Positions 16,357-24,397 of a stretch of 35,145 bases of DNA are shown here, piece after piece. Location: contig WFXF01000036.1 in the NCBI GenBank assembly GCA_015490755.1, positions 1 through 35,145 on the forward strand, written 5' to 3'. Within the stretch, counting starts at the first letter, position 1. Each line of letters opens with the position of its first letter. The translations under genes and the position numbers were made by a program. The notes under the pieces were generated by a model that saw nothing but the letters and a program-made list of their open reading frames with translations, ran no database searches and had not been told where the DNA came from. The stretch comes from Gammaproteobacteria bacterium (GTDB lineage Bacteria; Pseudomonadota; Gammaproteobacteria; JAADGQ01).

Positions 16357-16534
16357 ATGGGCAATAATAAACCGTCAAGAACTTTGGTGATTGACTACTT
16401 TAGTGACGTGTTATGCATTTGGGCCTATGGCGCTCAAATTAGAATTGATCAATTAAAAGAAGAGTTTGGTGAGCGTATTGAATTACGTTACCGTTTTATC
16501 CCGCTGTTTGGTGCGACTTCAATAAAAAACCATT
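16357..16534 (+). pseudogene. Truncated DsbA-family (FrnE/HCCA isomerase-like) gene
   Basis: The frame from the ATG at 16357 starts like a DsbA-superfamily thioredoxin-fold protein: VIDYFSDVLCIWAYGAQIR is the first strand and active-site helix of that family, followed by ELRYRFIPLFGA. Homology stops around 16520, after about 55 codons. The frame then runs antisense through the 3' end of rbgA, whose stop is at 16535, and ends at 16662. The normal protein has about 200 residues, so about three quarters is missing. A deletion that joined the gene to the rbgA end explains this. Confidence 0.65.
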
Positions 16535-17362
16535 TTATACCGGGCGCTCCAAACTCACACGTCCCAAGGCACCTGACCGCAAATCATGAATCAAAACTTC
16601 GGATGCCTTATGTAAATCAACCATCCCACCCGACCGCAAGCCTCCCCTTTTACGCCCGATAACATCCAGAAGCTGCTCATCACTGATCGGCAGCTCTTTT
16701 AATTTATAACGATCCATCACGCGCTGCGGATAACTTTCCAATAAAAATCCAGCCGCATAAAGAGCAATATCTTCATACTCAATCGCTGTATTTTTAATTG
16801 CACCCGTCACGGCAAGGCGATACCCGCTATTTTCATCCTCTATTTTTGGCCAGAGGATACCAGGGGTATCTGATAGAACAATACCGTTATCCAGATAAAT
16901 CCTTTGCTGAGCTTTTGTAACAGCGGGTTCATTACCTACTTTTGCAATGATCTTTCCGGTGAGAATATTGATCAATGTCGATTTTCCAACATTAGGAATA
17001 CCCATAATCATGGTGCGAATGCGCTTCTCTTTTTGGGCTTTACCGGGTAACAACTGCCTGCAGATACTCGATATTTTACGAATCTGCCCGGGTTTTTCAG
17101 AAGTCATCGCCAGAGCTTTTACACCCCGCTCCTGCTCCAGATGATCCAGCCATGCCTTCGTAACCAATGGATCAGCCAGATCACTTTTATTCAAAATTTT
17201 AATGCAGGGTCGATCACCTCGAAGCTCTGTAACCAATGGGTTTTCACTACTAAATGGCAACCGCGCATCCATCACTTCAATCACAAGATCAATCTTTGGC
17301 ATCGCTTCAACAATCTTTTTACGCGCCTTGTGCATATGGCCGGGATACCATTGAATCGCCAT
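16535..17362 (-). CDS. rbgA: Ribosome biogenesis GTPase RbgA/YlqF
   Basis: A 275-residue circularly permuted GTPase that acts in late assembly of the large ribosomal subunit. It starts with the family signature IQWYPGHMHKARK. The G motifs come in permuted order: G4 LNKSDLAD at about residue 57, G5 near AMTSEKP, G1 GIPNVGKST at about 122, and G3 DTPGILWPK at about 165. A C-terminal helical domain ends in IHDLRSGALGRVSLE, as expected for a full-length protein. The ribosome site AGGAGG lies 7 bases before the ATG. The gene begins 18 bases after rhlE, so both may share a transcript. Its 3' end touches the truncated DsbA-family gene. Confidence 0.93.
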   Translation of the reverse strand: MAIQWYPGHMHKARKKIVEAMPKIDLVIEVMDARLPFSSENPLVTELRGDRPCIKILNKSDLADPLVTKAWLDHLEQERGVKALAMTSEKPGQIRKISSICRQLLPGKAQKEKRIRTMIMGIPNVGKSTLINILTGKIIAKVGNEPAVTKAQQRIYLDNGIVLSDTPGILWPKIEDENSGYRLAVTGAIKNTAIEYEDIALYAAGFLLESYPQRVMDRYKLKELPISDEQLLDVIGRKRGGLRSGGMVDLHKASEVLIHDLRSGALGRVSLERPV

Positions 17363-17380
17363 CGATTGGCCTCCTGAGTA

Positions 17381-18694
17381 CTATCGAGCTGCTCTTGAGC
17401 GACGTTGCCCCTGATTACGTGAACCTGCCCTTTCACCTTGAGAGCGATCATGTCTGCGATGCTTTGATTCAGCACTGTGCCCTTCGTGGCGAATTTTAGG
17501 CTTTTTCGGTTTTTTAGGGGCTTTGGAGCCACCTTTACGTGGCTCAGTCAGCGGCACTGTATGTTTAGGTTCAAAACCCACTTCCGTTTCACGCGGCAAG
17601 CGCTGCTGAATCAAGGTTTCGATTCCTTGCAGCAGCTTCGCTTCATCGGCACTCACCAGAGAGATCGCTTCCCCTTCGGAGCCTGCACGTCCGGTACGCC
17701 CGATACGATGTACATAATCTTCCGCAACATTAGGCAGCTCAAAGTTAACAACATGCGGCAGCTGATCAATATCGATGCCACGCGCAGCAATATCCGTCGC
17801 CACCAGCACACGAACGGCTCCAGACTTAAATTGCGCCAAAGCTTTGGTACGTGCCCCCTGGCTTTTATTGCCATGTATCGCTGCGGCTTTGATGCCATCC
17901 CGCTCAAGCTTTTGAGTCAGGCGATTTGCACCATGCTTGGTACGAGTAAATACCAATACTTGCTGCCAGTTATTATCACCAACAAGAAAACTCAGCAGTG
18001 CAGATTTGCTGCTTTTATCCACTTCAAAAACAGTCTGCTTAACACTCTTCGCAGCCGCATTGCGCGGACTCACTTCGACCTGAATCGGATCATGTAAAAT
18101 ACCGCCAGACAAGCGGCGGATTTCATTAGAGAACGTAGCAGAAAAAAGCAGGTTCTGGCGATACTTAGGCAACGCGGCAAGAATTTTGCGAATATCACGG
18201 ATAAAGCCCATATCCAACATACGATCCGCTTCATCCAGCACCAATATCTCTATTTGGGAAAACTTAACAGCATTCTGCTGAAAAAGATCAAGCAAGCGCC
18301 CAGGTGTCGCTACTAATACATCAACCCCACCACGCAATTTTTGCATCTGTGGATTAATCTTTACACCGCCAAACACCACGGTTGAAGTCAGTGAAAGGTA
18401 CTTGCTATAGGTCGCGACACTTTCGCCCACTTGTGCAGCCAATTCGCGAGTCGGAGTCAGCACCAGTGCTCTCACACAATTGGATTTGGCTTTCTCACCA
18501 CCCGACAATTGCTGTAACAACGGCAAAGTAAAACCGGCTGTTTTACCCGTTCCTGTCTGCGCTGCAGCCATCACATCGCGCCCCGCAAGTACAGCAGGAA
18601 TTGCTTCTTTTTGTACCGGAGAAGGGGTGTCATAACCCTGCTCGCTGACGGCACGCAAAAGAGCATCGGATAAACCAAGAGAAGAAAATGTCAT
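17381..18694 (-). CDS. rhlE: DEAD-box ATP-dependent RNA helicase RhlE
   Basis: About 437 residues from the ATG at 18694 ([16 protein letters not shown]); in-frame upstream codons give a low-complexity leader that is not family-like. All DEAD-box motifs are present: Q motif with GYDTPSPVQ, motif [25 protein letters not shown], motif II VLDEAD, motif III SAT, and motif [10 protein letters not shown]. The C-terminal ~55 residues are strongly basic ([10 protein letters not shown] and later RGS-type repeats), which in this family help bind RNA. RhlE remodels RNA in ribosome maturation and decay. Transcription must start close to or inside the 164-bp palindromic element that lies about 96 bases upstream. 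Confidence 0.93.
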   Translation of the reverse strand: MTFSSLGLSDALLRAVSEQGYDTPSPVQKEAIPAVLAGRDVMAAAQTGTGKTAGFTLPLLQQLSGGEKAKSNCVRALVLTPTRELAAQVGESVATYSKYLSLTSTVVFGGVKINPQMQKLRGGVDVLVATPGRLLDLFQQNAVKFSQIEILVLDEADRMLDMGFIRDIRKILAALPKYRQNLLFSATFSNEIRRLSGGILHDPIQVEVSPRNAAAKSVKQTVFEVDKSSKSALLSFLVGDNNWQQVLVFTRTKHGANRLTQKLERDGIKAAAIHGNKSQGARTKALAQFKSGAVRVLVATDIAARGIDIDQLPHVVNFELPNVAEDYVHRIGRTGRAGSEGEAISLVSADEAKLLQGIETLIQQRLPRETEVGFEPKHTVPLTEPRKGGSKAPKKPKKPKIRHEGHSAESKHRRHDRSQGERAGSRNQGQRRSRAAR

Positions 18695-18789
18695 AAAATT
18701 AAGGTACTCAAAAAACTTAAAGGTAATAAAAATAGCTATCAAATAAAGATATCATGCGGGAACTCACAACCAAACATCAAAACTGGCTC

Positions 18790-18953
18790 TAAGGAACGTG
18801 CACGGAATAACTTCTGCAACTATGGCGTAGAAATTTTGCTTCGGCTCAAACGATCTCAAGAGGCGCATAGCTGGCCTATGTAACGATTGAGATCGTTTGA
18901 GCTGGAGTAAAATGGCAAGCCAGAGTGCAGAAGTTATTTCGTGAACGTTCCTA
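18790..18953. repeat. 164-bp palindromic element (MITE-like), copy 1
   Basis: The element starts TAAGGAACGTGCACGGAATA and ends with its near complement (about 24 of 26 terminal bases pair). An inner perfect 16-bp pair, GCTCAAACGATCTCAA (18844-18859) and its complement (18887-18902), encloses a 27-bp core (18860-18886) containing the small hairpin CATAG-N5-CTATG. There is no ORF. Copy 2 at 34981-35144 has the same length, ends and core. The size and terminal inverted repeats suggest a non-autonomous mobile element or a structured intergenic repeat. A flanking duplication is not clear (TA on the left, AA or A on the right). It fills most of the 329-base gap 18695-19023; the rest holds nothing I can identify. 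Confidence 0.75.
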
Positions 18954-19023
18954 AGCTGTTTAGATTGGGCACATTGTATCAAATCACGGAGAAATGAGAC
19001 CTTATTATTTTATGAACGTTCAT

Positions 19024-19599
19024 CTAACATTGATTATGCTTCCAACACCGCTTTCGCCAATCACTCGGATAAACCGGTTTATCCTGTTGCCAAACGCCTA
19101 AACCAGCTTCTTTTGCGGTTTTTTCAGCCGAATAACTCTCTTTATCCCTCACCCATGCAGACTTACGAAAAACCATCGCCCAGCCACGCTTTAACATCTC
19201 CAGATTCAAATTCACACCATTTACAAAAACATGACAAACACTGCGCCCATAAATATCCAGCTCATAACACTTTGCATGTATGGAAGTACCTAATGGCGCA
19301 AGCGCTTTCAATGCATTTCCAGCCTCAGTGCCAAAAGGTTGTCCAATACGCTCTTTTAATGGATCACAATGGCATTTGAAATTTTGACCCGCCTTGTGAG
19401 CAATTTCAGGGCTATCAATATCAGACAACCGGATTCGGAACGTCACTCCATTTTTCACACGAAGACTCAGGCTATCCCCATCATCAATTTTCGTCACTAC
19501 ACCATTCAAGACAAAAGCAACATCATTTTCAGGCACTTCAGCCGTTGCTCCACCCCAAATAAAAATGGATAAAAAAAGTACAATACGAGCTCTTTTCAT
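19024..19599 (-). CDS. Exported thermonuclease-like (SNase family) protein
   Basis: About 191 residues from the ATG at 19599, selected because AGGA lies 5 bases upstream and a signal peptide follows at once (MKRARIVLFLSIFIWGGATA). The body is a staphylococcal-nuclease fold: VVTKIDDGDSLSLRV, FRIRLSDIDSPEIAH with the family Arg, Asp and Glu, and YELDIYGRSVCHVFV with the second catalytic Arg. It should be a periplasmic or secreted calcium-dependent nuclease that hydrolyses DNA or RNA. Several cysteines (KCHC and CWKHNQC near the end) may form disulfides. It is divergent from the xpaC-telA group. Confidence 0.88.
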   Translation of the reverse strand: MKRARIVLFLSIFIWGGATAEVPENDVAFVLNGVVTKIDDGDSLSLRVKNGVTFRIRLSDIDSPEIAHKAGQNFKCHCDPLKERIGQPFGTEAGNALKALAPLGTSIHAKCYELDIYGRSVCHVFVNGVNLNLEMLKRGWAMVFRKSAWVRDKESYSAEKTAKEAGLGVWQQDKPVYPSDWRKRCWKHNQC

Positions 19600-19607
19600 A
19601 ATCATCC

Positions 19608-19637
19608 TTGATAAATACTGAAAATAAGTTTTATATA
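19608..19637 (+). promoter_or_regulatory. Candidate sigma70 promoter for the xpaC-telA operon
   Basis: TTGATA (19608-19613) and TATATA (19632-19637) with an 18-base spacer, about 43 bases ahead of the small ORF at 19681. The match is good for both boxes. It overlaps the start region of the divergent nuclease gene. Confidence 0.45.
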
Positions 19638-19680
19638 GCCTTATAAGCAATCATAAATTTTTGAGAACATCAGGTGAATT

Positions 19681-19770
19681 ATGCCACCCATATTAAAAAA
19701 AATTATCGGCTTTATTCTATTGTCAGCCACAGTTGGGTTAATCGCCATACAAGTTCCTTTTTATATTTAA
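19681..19770 (+). CDS. 29-residue putative membrane peptide upstream of xpaC
   Basis: An ATG at 19681 with AGGTG 5 bases upstream opens a 29-codon frame ending in TAA at 19768-19770, four bases before the next gene. The peptide has a short cationic start (MPPILKK), one hydrophobic span (IIGFILLSATVGLIAI) and a short tail. Good ribosome site, clean spacing and a transmembrane helix argue for a real gene. It could be a small membrane subunit or a leader for XpaC. No family is recognised. Confidence 0.5.
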   Translation: MPPILKKIIGFILLSATVGLIAIQVPFYI

Positions 19771-19774
19771 AGTC

Positions 19775-20608
19775 ATGCGCACTATTCTAAACTCACCCAA
19801 TATCAACAAAGTTACCGCCGGCCTCAAAGGGCTCTGGTTATACTTCATGCCGACACCTATTTTCATCGCGGCCATCATTGCGCTGCTCAAAGGAGATTTT
19901 CTAAATACATTACTCGCCGCTGCTTCATTCAGCGGCTTTATGCTGTCAACAATTATTGCCCGTCGTGGTTTTAAACAAGAGAACCAATACAAGCAACAAC
20001 ACCTTGCTCGCGCACCACGCTTGCCTTTTAAAACAGTTGCCGCATCACTGCTCTCCATCACTACGGGAGCCACCGCTTTTTTGCTCGCTGATTACAGCCT
20101 GCTGAGCAGTATACTTTTTGGGTTGACCACACTGTTGGGGTTTTACTTTTATTACGGCCTTGATCCACGTAAAAACAAGGTCGGTGACCGCTGGTTTGAA
20201 AGCGGTCAGGAAGAACTGTTTGATGCATTGGAAGCTGCCGAAATAAAAATTCGTGCCATTGAGAACGCACAAAAAAGTATTGGTAATATCGAATTTGACC
20301 GGCGTCTGGATCGCATTATCAACAAAGCACGTAATGTGCTCACCATCATCGCTGATGACCCCAAAGACCTACCCCACTCCCGAAAGTTTTTAAAAGTATA
20401 TCTGGATGGAACCCAGAGAGTGACAGAAAGCTATGCCAAAACCCATAAAAAAGAGGCCACCACCGAAGCTTTGGATACAAACTTTTTCAATGTTCTCGAA
20501 TCCATTGAAAAAACCTTTGATGAACAGCACAACAAGCTATTAAAAAATGACCAGTTTGACCTTGATGTAAAAATTGAAGTATTGAAAACCCAGTTAAAAC
20601 AAGTTTGA
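19775..20608 (+). CDS. XpaC-like membrane protein (5-bromo-4-chloroindolyl phosphate hydrolysis family)
   Basis: A 277-residue protein. Residues ~20-130 have four hydrophobic helices in two pairs. The rest is cytoplasmic, charged and helical (EELFDALEAAEIKIRAIENA, DRRLDRIINKARNVLTIIADDP, then a coiled-coil-like end). This matches the XpaC family, named for hydrolysis of X-phosphate in Bacillus though its true role is not settled. The family is typically encoded next to TelA, as here (gap 16 bases). By association it may act in envelope stress or toxic-anion tolerance. The naming depends on architecture and neighbour. Confidence 0.75.
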   Translation: MRTILNSPNINKVTAGLKGLWLYFMPTPIFIAAIIALLKGDFLNTLLAAASFSGFMLSTIIARRGFKQENQYKQQHLARAPRLPFKTVAASLLSITTGATAFLLADYSLLSSILFGLTTLLGFYFYYGLDPRKNKVGDRWFESGQEELFDALEAAEIKIRAIENAQKSIGNIEFDRRLDRIINKARNVLTIIADDPKDLPHSRKFLKVYLDGTQRVTESYAKTHKKEATTEALDTNFFNVLESIEKTFDEQHNKLLKNDQFDLDVKIEVLKTQLKQV

Positions 20609-20624
20609 CCTTTGAGGAAAAGTG

Positions 20625-21776
20625 ATGCAAAAAAATAACACAACCACAGCAGAACCCTCCCCGATTCCTGGCACTGAAACTGTGCTTTCAAAAATGCCAC
20701 CCAAAGAAATTGCAAGCTATCAGCAAGCCGCTGCCGAAGATCAACCCAAACTTCAAGCCCTGATTTCCGAAATTGACACCTATGACCGCTCCACCATTAT
20801 GTTTTTTGGCAGCAATGCCCAGGAGGAGATGAGCACGATCTCAGAAAATATGCTCGAAGGTGTACGTAACAAAGATTTAGGAAAAGCCGGTGATTTATTA
20901 AACAACATGATTACCGCGATTAAAGGCTTTGATATTGATCACCTCAATCCAAACAAGAGACTGGGCTTTTTTGCCAAACTGTTTGGCAAAGCAAAACCTA
21001 TAGTAAAATTTCTAAACCAATATGAAGAGGTGGGAAAACAGATCAATCGCATCAGTGATCAGCTGGAAGAACACAAAACCCAAATTCTCACAGACATTAT
21101 TTCACTGGATAAACTTTATGAGGCTAACCTGGATTACTTTCATAATTTAGAGCTCTATATTGCCGCCGGTGATGAAAAGTTACGTCTGATTAATGATGAA
21201 GAAATACCCGCCCTCACTCAAGAAGCCAAAACCAATCAGGAAAACCTGCTCGCCGCACAAAGCCTGCGAGACCTGCACAGCGCACGGGATGATCTGGAAC
21301 GCCGCATTCACGACCTGCGCCTGACGCGCCAGGTTGCGATGCAGAGCCTGCCCAGCATTCGCATGGTTCAGGAAAATGACAAAATGCTGATCAACAAAAT
21401 AAATTCAACATTGATCAATACCGTTCCACTCTGGAAGAACCAGTTAGCACAAGCCGTCACCATCTTTCGCATGAGCGATGCTGCAAAAACTGTGAAAAGT
21501 GCGACTGACCTTACCAACGAGCTGCTTGAAAGTAATGCTGACAATTTGCGTACCGCTAATATTGAAGTGCGCAAACAGATGGAGCGCGGTGTATTTGATA
21601 TTGAATCTGTGAAAAAGGCGAATCAGACATTGATTGAAACAATTAACGACAGTTTAAAAATTGCCGAAAAGGGCAAGGCGGCACGAACCAAAGCCAGCAT
21701 AGAGCTGGAGTCAATGGAAAATGAGCTACGCCAAGTGCTTATGTCCGCCAAAGCACGCACCGAACAAGCCACATAA
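20625..21776 (+). CDS. telA: TelA/KlaA family protein (toxic anion resistance)
   Basis: About 383 residues, almost entirely alpha-helical and without transmembrane segments. The ATG at 20625 follows GAGGA by 6 bases; a GTG directly before it is the less likely start. The family pattern is visible: DTYDRSTIMFFGSNAQEEMS, then GKAGDLLNNMI, GFFAKLFGKAKP, LEEHKTQILTDIISLDKLYE and a long helical C-terminal half with SLPSIRMVQENDKMLINKI. TelA proteins are linked to tellurite and other envelope stresses; the molecular activity is unclear. The operon order, small peptide, xpaC, telA, cyclase, suggests one stress-related unit. Confidence 0.9.
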   Translation: MQKNNTTTAEPSPIPGTETVLSKMPPKEIASYQQAAAEDQPKLQALISEIDTYDRSTIMFFGSNAQEEMSTISENMLEGVRNKDLGKAGDLLNNMITAIKGFDIDHLNPNKRLGFFAKLFGKAKPIVKFLNQYEEVGKQINRISDQLEEHKTQILTDIISLDKLYEANLDYFHNLELYIAAGDEKLRLINDEEIPALTQEAKTNQENLLAAQSLRDLHSARDDLERRIHDLRLTRQVAMQSLPSIRMVQENDKMLINKINSTLINTVPLWKNQLAQAVTIFRMSDAAKTVKSATDLTNELLESNADNLRTANIEVRKQMERGVFDIESVKKANQTLIETINDSLKIAEKGKAARTKASIELESMENELRQVLMSAKARTEQAT

Positions 21777-21785
21777 ACGATCAGT

Positions 21786-22865
21786 ATGCCCATAAAGTCT
21801 AACAAATGGATCTCGCAATTTATTGAGACCACCAGAGAAACGTTGTCTCTTTCCATGGATACAGAAACAGAAAGCACACTGCGGACCGCACTCGCCAAGC
21901 GCCTCACCGAAGCGAACTCAAATACCGAAATTGCCGAAACAAAAAAAGTCACCATTTTACTTTCGGATCTACGTGGCTTCACTGCAATAGCCGAGCAATA
22001 TTCAGCGATTGAGATGATTTCACTGCTCAACCGATATTTTTCACGCATGAGTGAAATCATCATCAGCCATGGTGGTACTATTGATAAATTTATGGGCGAT
22101 GCCATCATGGCTCTTTTCGGTGCACCGAAAAGCCGTGAAGATGATCTGGATCGAGCCATTCTTTGTGCCGTTGAAATGCAACGAGCGATGCACGACATCA
22201 ATCAAGTCAACAAACAGTTCAATATGCCTCCCCTGTTTATGGGAATCGGCATTAATACCGGAGAGGTCGTCGCTGGCCAGCTCGGCTCTGTATTACATAG
22301 CGAATACACCGTCATCGGTGATGAAGTGAATCTGGCCTCCCGAATCGAAGCCCACAGCCTGCGTGGACAGGTGCTCATCAGTGAGGCATCTTATCAGGAA
22401 GCACATCAATATATTGAAATAGGCCAAATTAATGAAGTACAAGTCAAAGGAAAGCGAGAGCCCGTAAAGCTCTACGAGCTGCTGTCTGTATTAGGAAAAA
22501 AAGAGCTTTCAGTACCGCGCGTAGAAGTGCGAAAAAGCCCTAGAATTGAAGTCTGGATGCCGCTGGAATTTCAATGTATATCAGGAAAAGTGATATCCAA
22601 ACAGATCCTTCAAGGTGATATTATTGATATTGCTTATAATGGAATCGCCGCAATCACTGCCATATCACTTCCACTGTTATCTGAAATCAAAATCACACTG
22701 CCACTTACTGTAACGGGGAATCAAAATAGTGATATTTACGCAAAAGTGTTGCATAGCACTGAAGTCGATCATCGTTACAAAATAAGTCTGGAATTCACAT
22801 CCATTGATGAAATAAGCCAGGCAGCCATTAAAGATTACATTGACCGGATTATTGGAAGCCGATAA
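21786..22865 (+). CDS. Class III adenylate/guanylate cyclase with C-terminal PilZ-like domain
   Basis: A 359-residue protein without membrane helices. Residues ~50-235 form a class III cyclase domain with an apparently full catalytic set: metal-binding Asp61 (LLSDLRGF) and Asp105 (MGDAIMALFG), base-selecting Lys101 and Asp179 (a Lys/Asp pair, which favours ATP), and Asn182 and Arg186 (VNLASR). Residues ~247-357 resemble PilZ: RKSPR near the start and DIIDIAYNGI about 40 residues later, which approximates the RxxxR and D/NxSxxG c-di-GMP-binding motifs, with Ala-Tyr in place of Ser. If both work, c-di-GMP could control cAMP synthesis. It begins 10 bases after telA. Confidence 0.85.
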   Translation: MPIKSNKWISQFIETTRETLSLSMDTETESTLRTALAKRLTEANSNTEIAETKKVTILLSDLRGFTAIAEQYSAIEMISLLNRYFSRMSEIIISHGGTIDKFMGDAIMALFGAPKSREDDLDRAILCAVEMQRAMHDINQVNKQFNMPPLFMGIGINTGEVVAGQLGSVLHSEYTVIGDEVNLASRIEAHSLRGQVLISEASYQEAHQYIEIGQINEVQVKGKREPVKLYELLSVLGKKELSVPRVEVRKSPRIEVWMPLEFQCISGKVISKQILQGDIIDIAYNGIAAITAISLPLLSEIKITLPLTVTGNQNSDIYAKVLHSTEVDHRYKISLEFTSIDEISQAAIKDYIDRIIGSR

Positions 22866-22959
22866 TCGAGATTAAAACAGCATCCAGCGCACTTCTATTT
22901 GATTTTTTCTTGATGTTTCTATGACCTTTAATTGATTCAGGTTTTATTACACTGCTCAA

Positions 22960-23394
22960 ATGATAAGAGCAGGTAAACAGATCATCAATACACCCAAGGT
23001 AAATTCATTTATTCAACCCATGCGGTTTGCCCTGTCAGGTGGACTGGCTACGGCTTCTCATTGGTTAGTCATGGCTCTCATGATCAACGTGGGCACCCTG
23101 CCTGCTACAGCAACCGCTGTCGGTGCATTCATTGGTGCGGTTGTTAATTATATTCTACAGCGCAACGTAACATTTAAGTCCAATGCCGCCCATCGTTCCA
23201 CACTTCGGCGTTATTTTGCCGTTTGTACGCTGCTATGGGTCGCTAATCTGCTATTTTTTTCCATTTTTCATCACGCCATCTTGCTCAGTGCGATGTATGC
23301 GCAGGGTATCACCACGCTTGTAGTAGCACTTATGAGTTACTTTTTATACAAAAGGATTGTATTCAATGACCATCAATCACAATCAATCTACTAA
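22960..23394 (+). CDS. GtrA-family membrane protein
   Basis: A 144-residue protein with four transmembrane helices and the GtrA family pattern MRFALSGGLATASHWL, VGAFIGAVVNYILQRNVTF and a last helix ending in LYKRIVF. GtrA-like proteins are thought to move polyprenyl-phosphate-linked sugars across the inner membrane for surface glycosylation. The gene overlaps the GT2 glycosyltransferase by 29 bases, and the GT39 gene follows. The three therefore form a sugar-transfer unit. Confidence 0.88.
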   Translation: MIRAGKQIINTPKVNSFIQPMRFALSGGLATASHWLVMALMINVGTLPATATAVGAFIGAVVNYILQRNVTFKSNAAHRSTLRRYFAVCTLLWVANLLFFSIFHHAILLSAMYAQGITTLVVALMSYFLYKRIVFNDHQSQSIY

Positions 23395-24397
23395 AAATGA
23401 TCTGAATCGACCCGTGCTGAGTATCATCATTCCCGTCTATAACGAGCGTGAGGTCTTACCATTGTGTCTGCAACGACTGAATGATGTGGCAAAACAGCTC
23501 AATGCCACCACTGAACTCCTGTTTGTCGATGACGGCAGTTGTGATGGAAGTGCAGATTATCTGGCAGGGCAAGTCACCATGGATACCTCCATCCGTATCA
23601 TCAGGCTCAGTCGTAATTTTGGCAAAGAGGCTGCACTCACAGCAGGGATCGATTATGCCATAGGTGAGGCGGTTGTTATTTTGGATGCCGATTTACAAGA
23701 CCCACCAGAACTGATTCCAAAAATGATAGAACAATGGCGTAAAGGTGCCGACGTTGTTCTAATGCAACGGCGTTCAAGAGCCGGTGAAAGCTGGTTCAAA
23801 CGAACGACATCTCATCTGTTTTATCGCCTTTTGCAACACCTGAGCCGTTCACAAATTCCGATGGATACCGGTGATTTTCGTTTAATGAGCCGACGTGCCG
23901 TTGAAGCATTGAAACAACTGCCTGAACGAAACCGTTTTATGAAGGGCTTATTTGCCTGGGTCGGCATGCCAACGGTCATATTAAAATATGACCGTGATCC
24001 ACGTGCAGCGGGTACAAGCAAGTGGGATTATCTCGGTTTGCTGCGACTGGCCCTCGAAGGCATCACCTCATTTTCTATTAGACCACTGCGTTGGGCGATG
24101 GGTTTAGGTATTATTGCCGCACTCATCGGTGGAGCTTTTGGCCTCTGGATCGCCTTTAAAGCATTTATGTTAGGTGATCCGGTTCATGGTTACCCCTCAC
24201 TCATTTCAGTCATCACTTTTTTGGGCGGCATTCAGCTAATAGCCTTGGGCATTGTGGGTGAGTATGTCGGAAAAACCTATATCGAAACTAAACAGCGACC
24301 AAACTACCTGATTCGTGATGTAACACATGCACCTGAAATTACCAACATACATCCAACAAACAAAGTTAAGGAAGATATTCATGTTCAAGCGTCTTGA
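23366..24397 (+). CDS. GT2 polyprenyl-phosphate glycosyltransferase (GtrB/DPM1/ArnC-like)
   Basis: About 343 residues from the ATG at 23366 (AGGA 9 bases upstream). The N-terminal GT-A domain has SIIIPVYNEREVLP, LLFVDDGSCDGS and ILDADLQDPPELI, with the DAD metal motif. It then has MDTGDFRLMSRRAVEAL and KYDRDPRAAGTSKW, typical of dolichol/undecaprenyl-phosphate sugar transferases. Two C-terminal membrane helices (about residues 230-255 and 275-300) anchor it. It should load a sugar from a nucleotide donor onto undecaprenyl phosphate. The sugar cannot be told. The stop overlaps the next gene by 17 bases. Confidence 0.92.
   Translation: MTINHNQSTKNDLNRPVLSIIIPVYNEREVLPLCLQRLNDVAKQLNATTELLFVDDGSCDGSADYLAGQVTMDTSIRIIRLSRNFGKEAALTAGIDYAIGEAVVILDADLQDPPELIPKMIEQWRKGADVVLMQRRSRAGESWFKRTTSHLFYRLLQHLSRSQIPMDTGDFRLMSRRAVEALKQLPERNRFMKGLFAWVGMPTVILKYDRDPRAAGTSKWDYLGLLRLALEGITSFSIRPLRWAMGLGIIAALIGGAFGLWIAFKAFMLGDPVHGYPSLISVITFLGGIQLIALGIVGEYVGKTYIETKQRPNYLIRDVTHAPEITNIHPTNKVKEDIHVQAS

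Noticed and set aside
17477-18097. A 206-codon plus-strand open frame
   Set aside because: It is antisense to the well-conserved rhlE gene, has no family features and no suitable ribosome site.
18790-18953. The palindromic element considered as part of a CRISPR array
   Set aside because: There are no regularly spaced direct repeats; it is a single long inverted structure.
21623-22201. A 192-codon minus-strand open frame across the telA end and cyclase start
   Set aside because: It is the complement of two recognised genes; its composition (Ser/Ile/Val-rich with no motifs) is that of a shadow frame.
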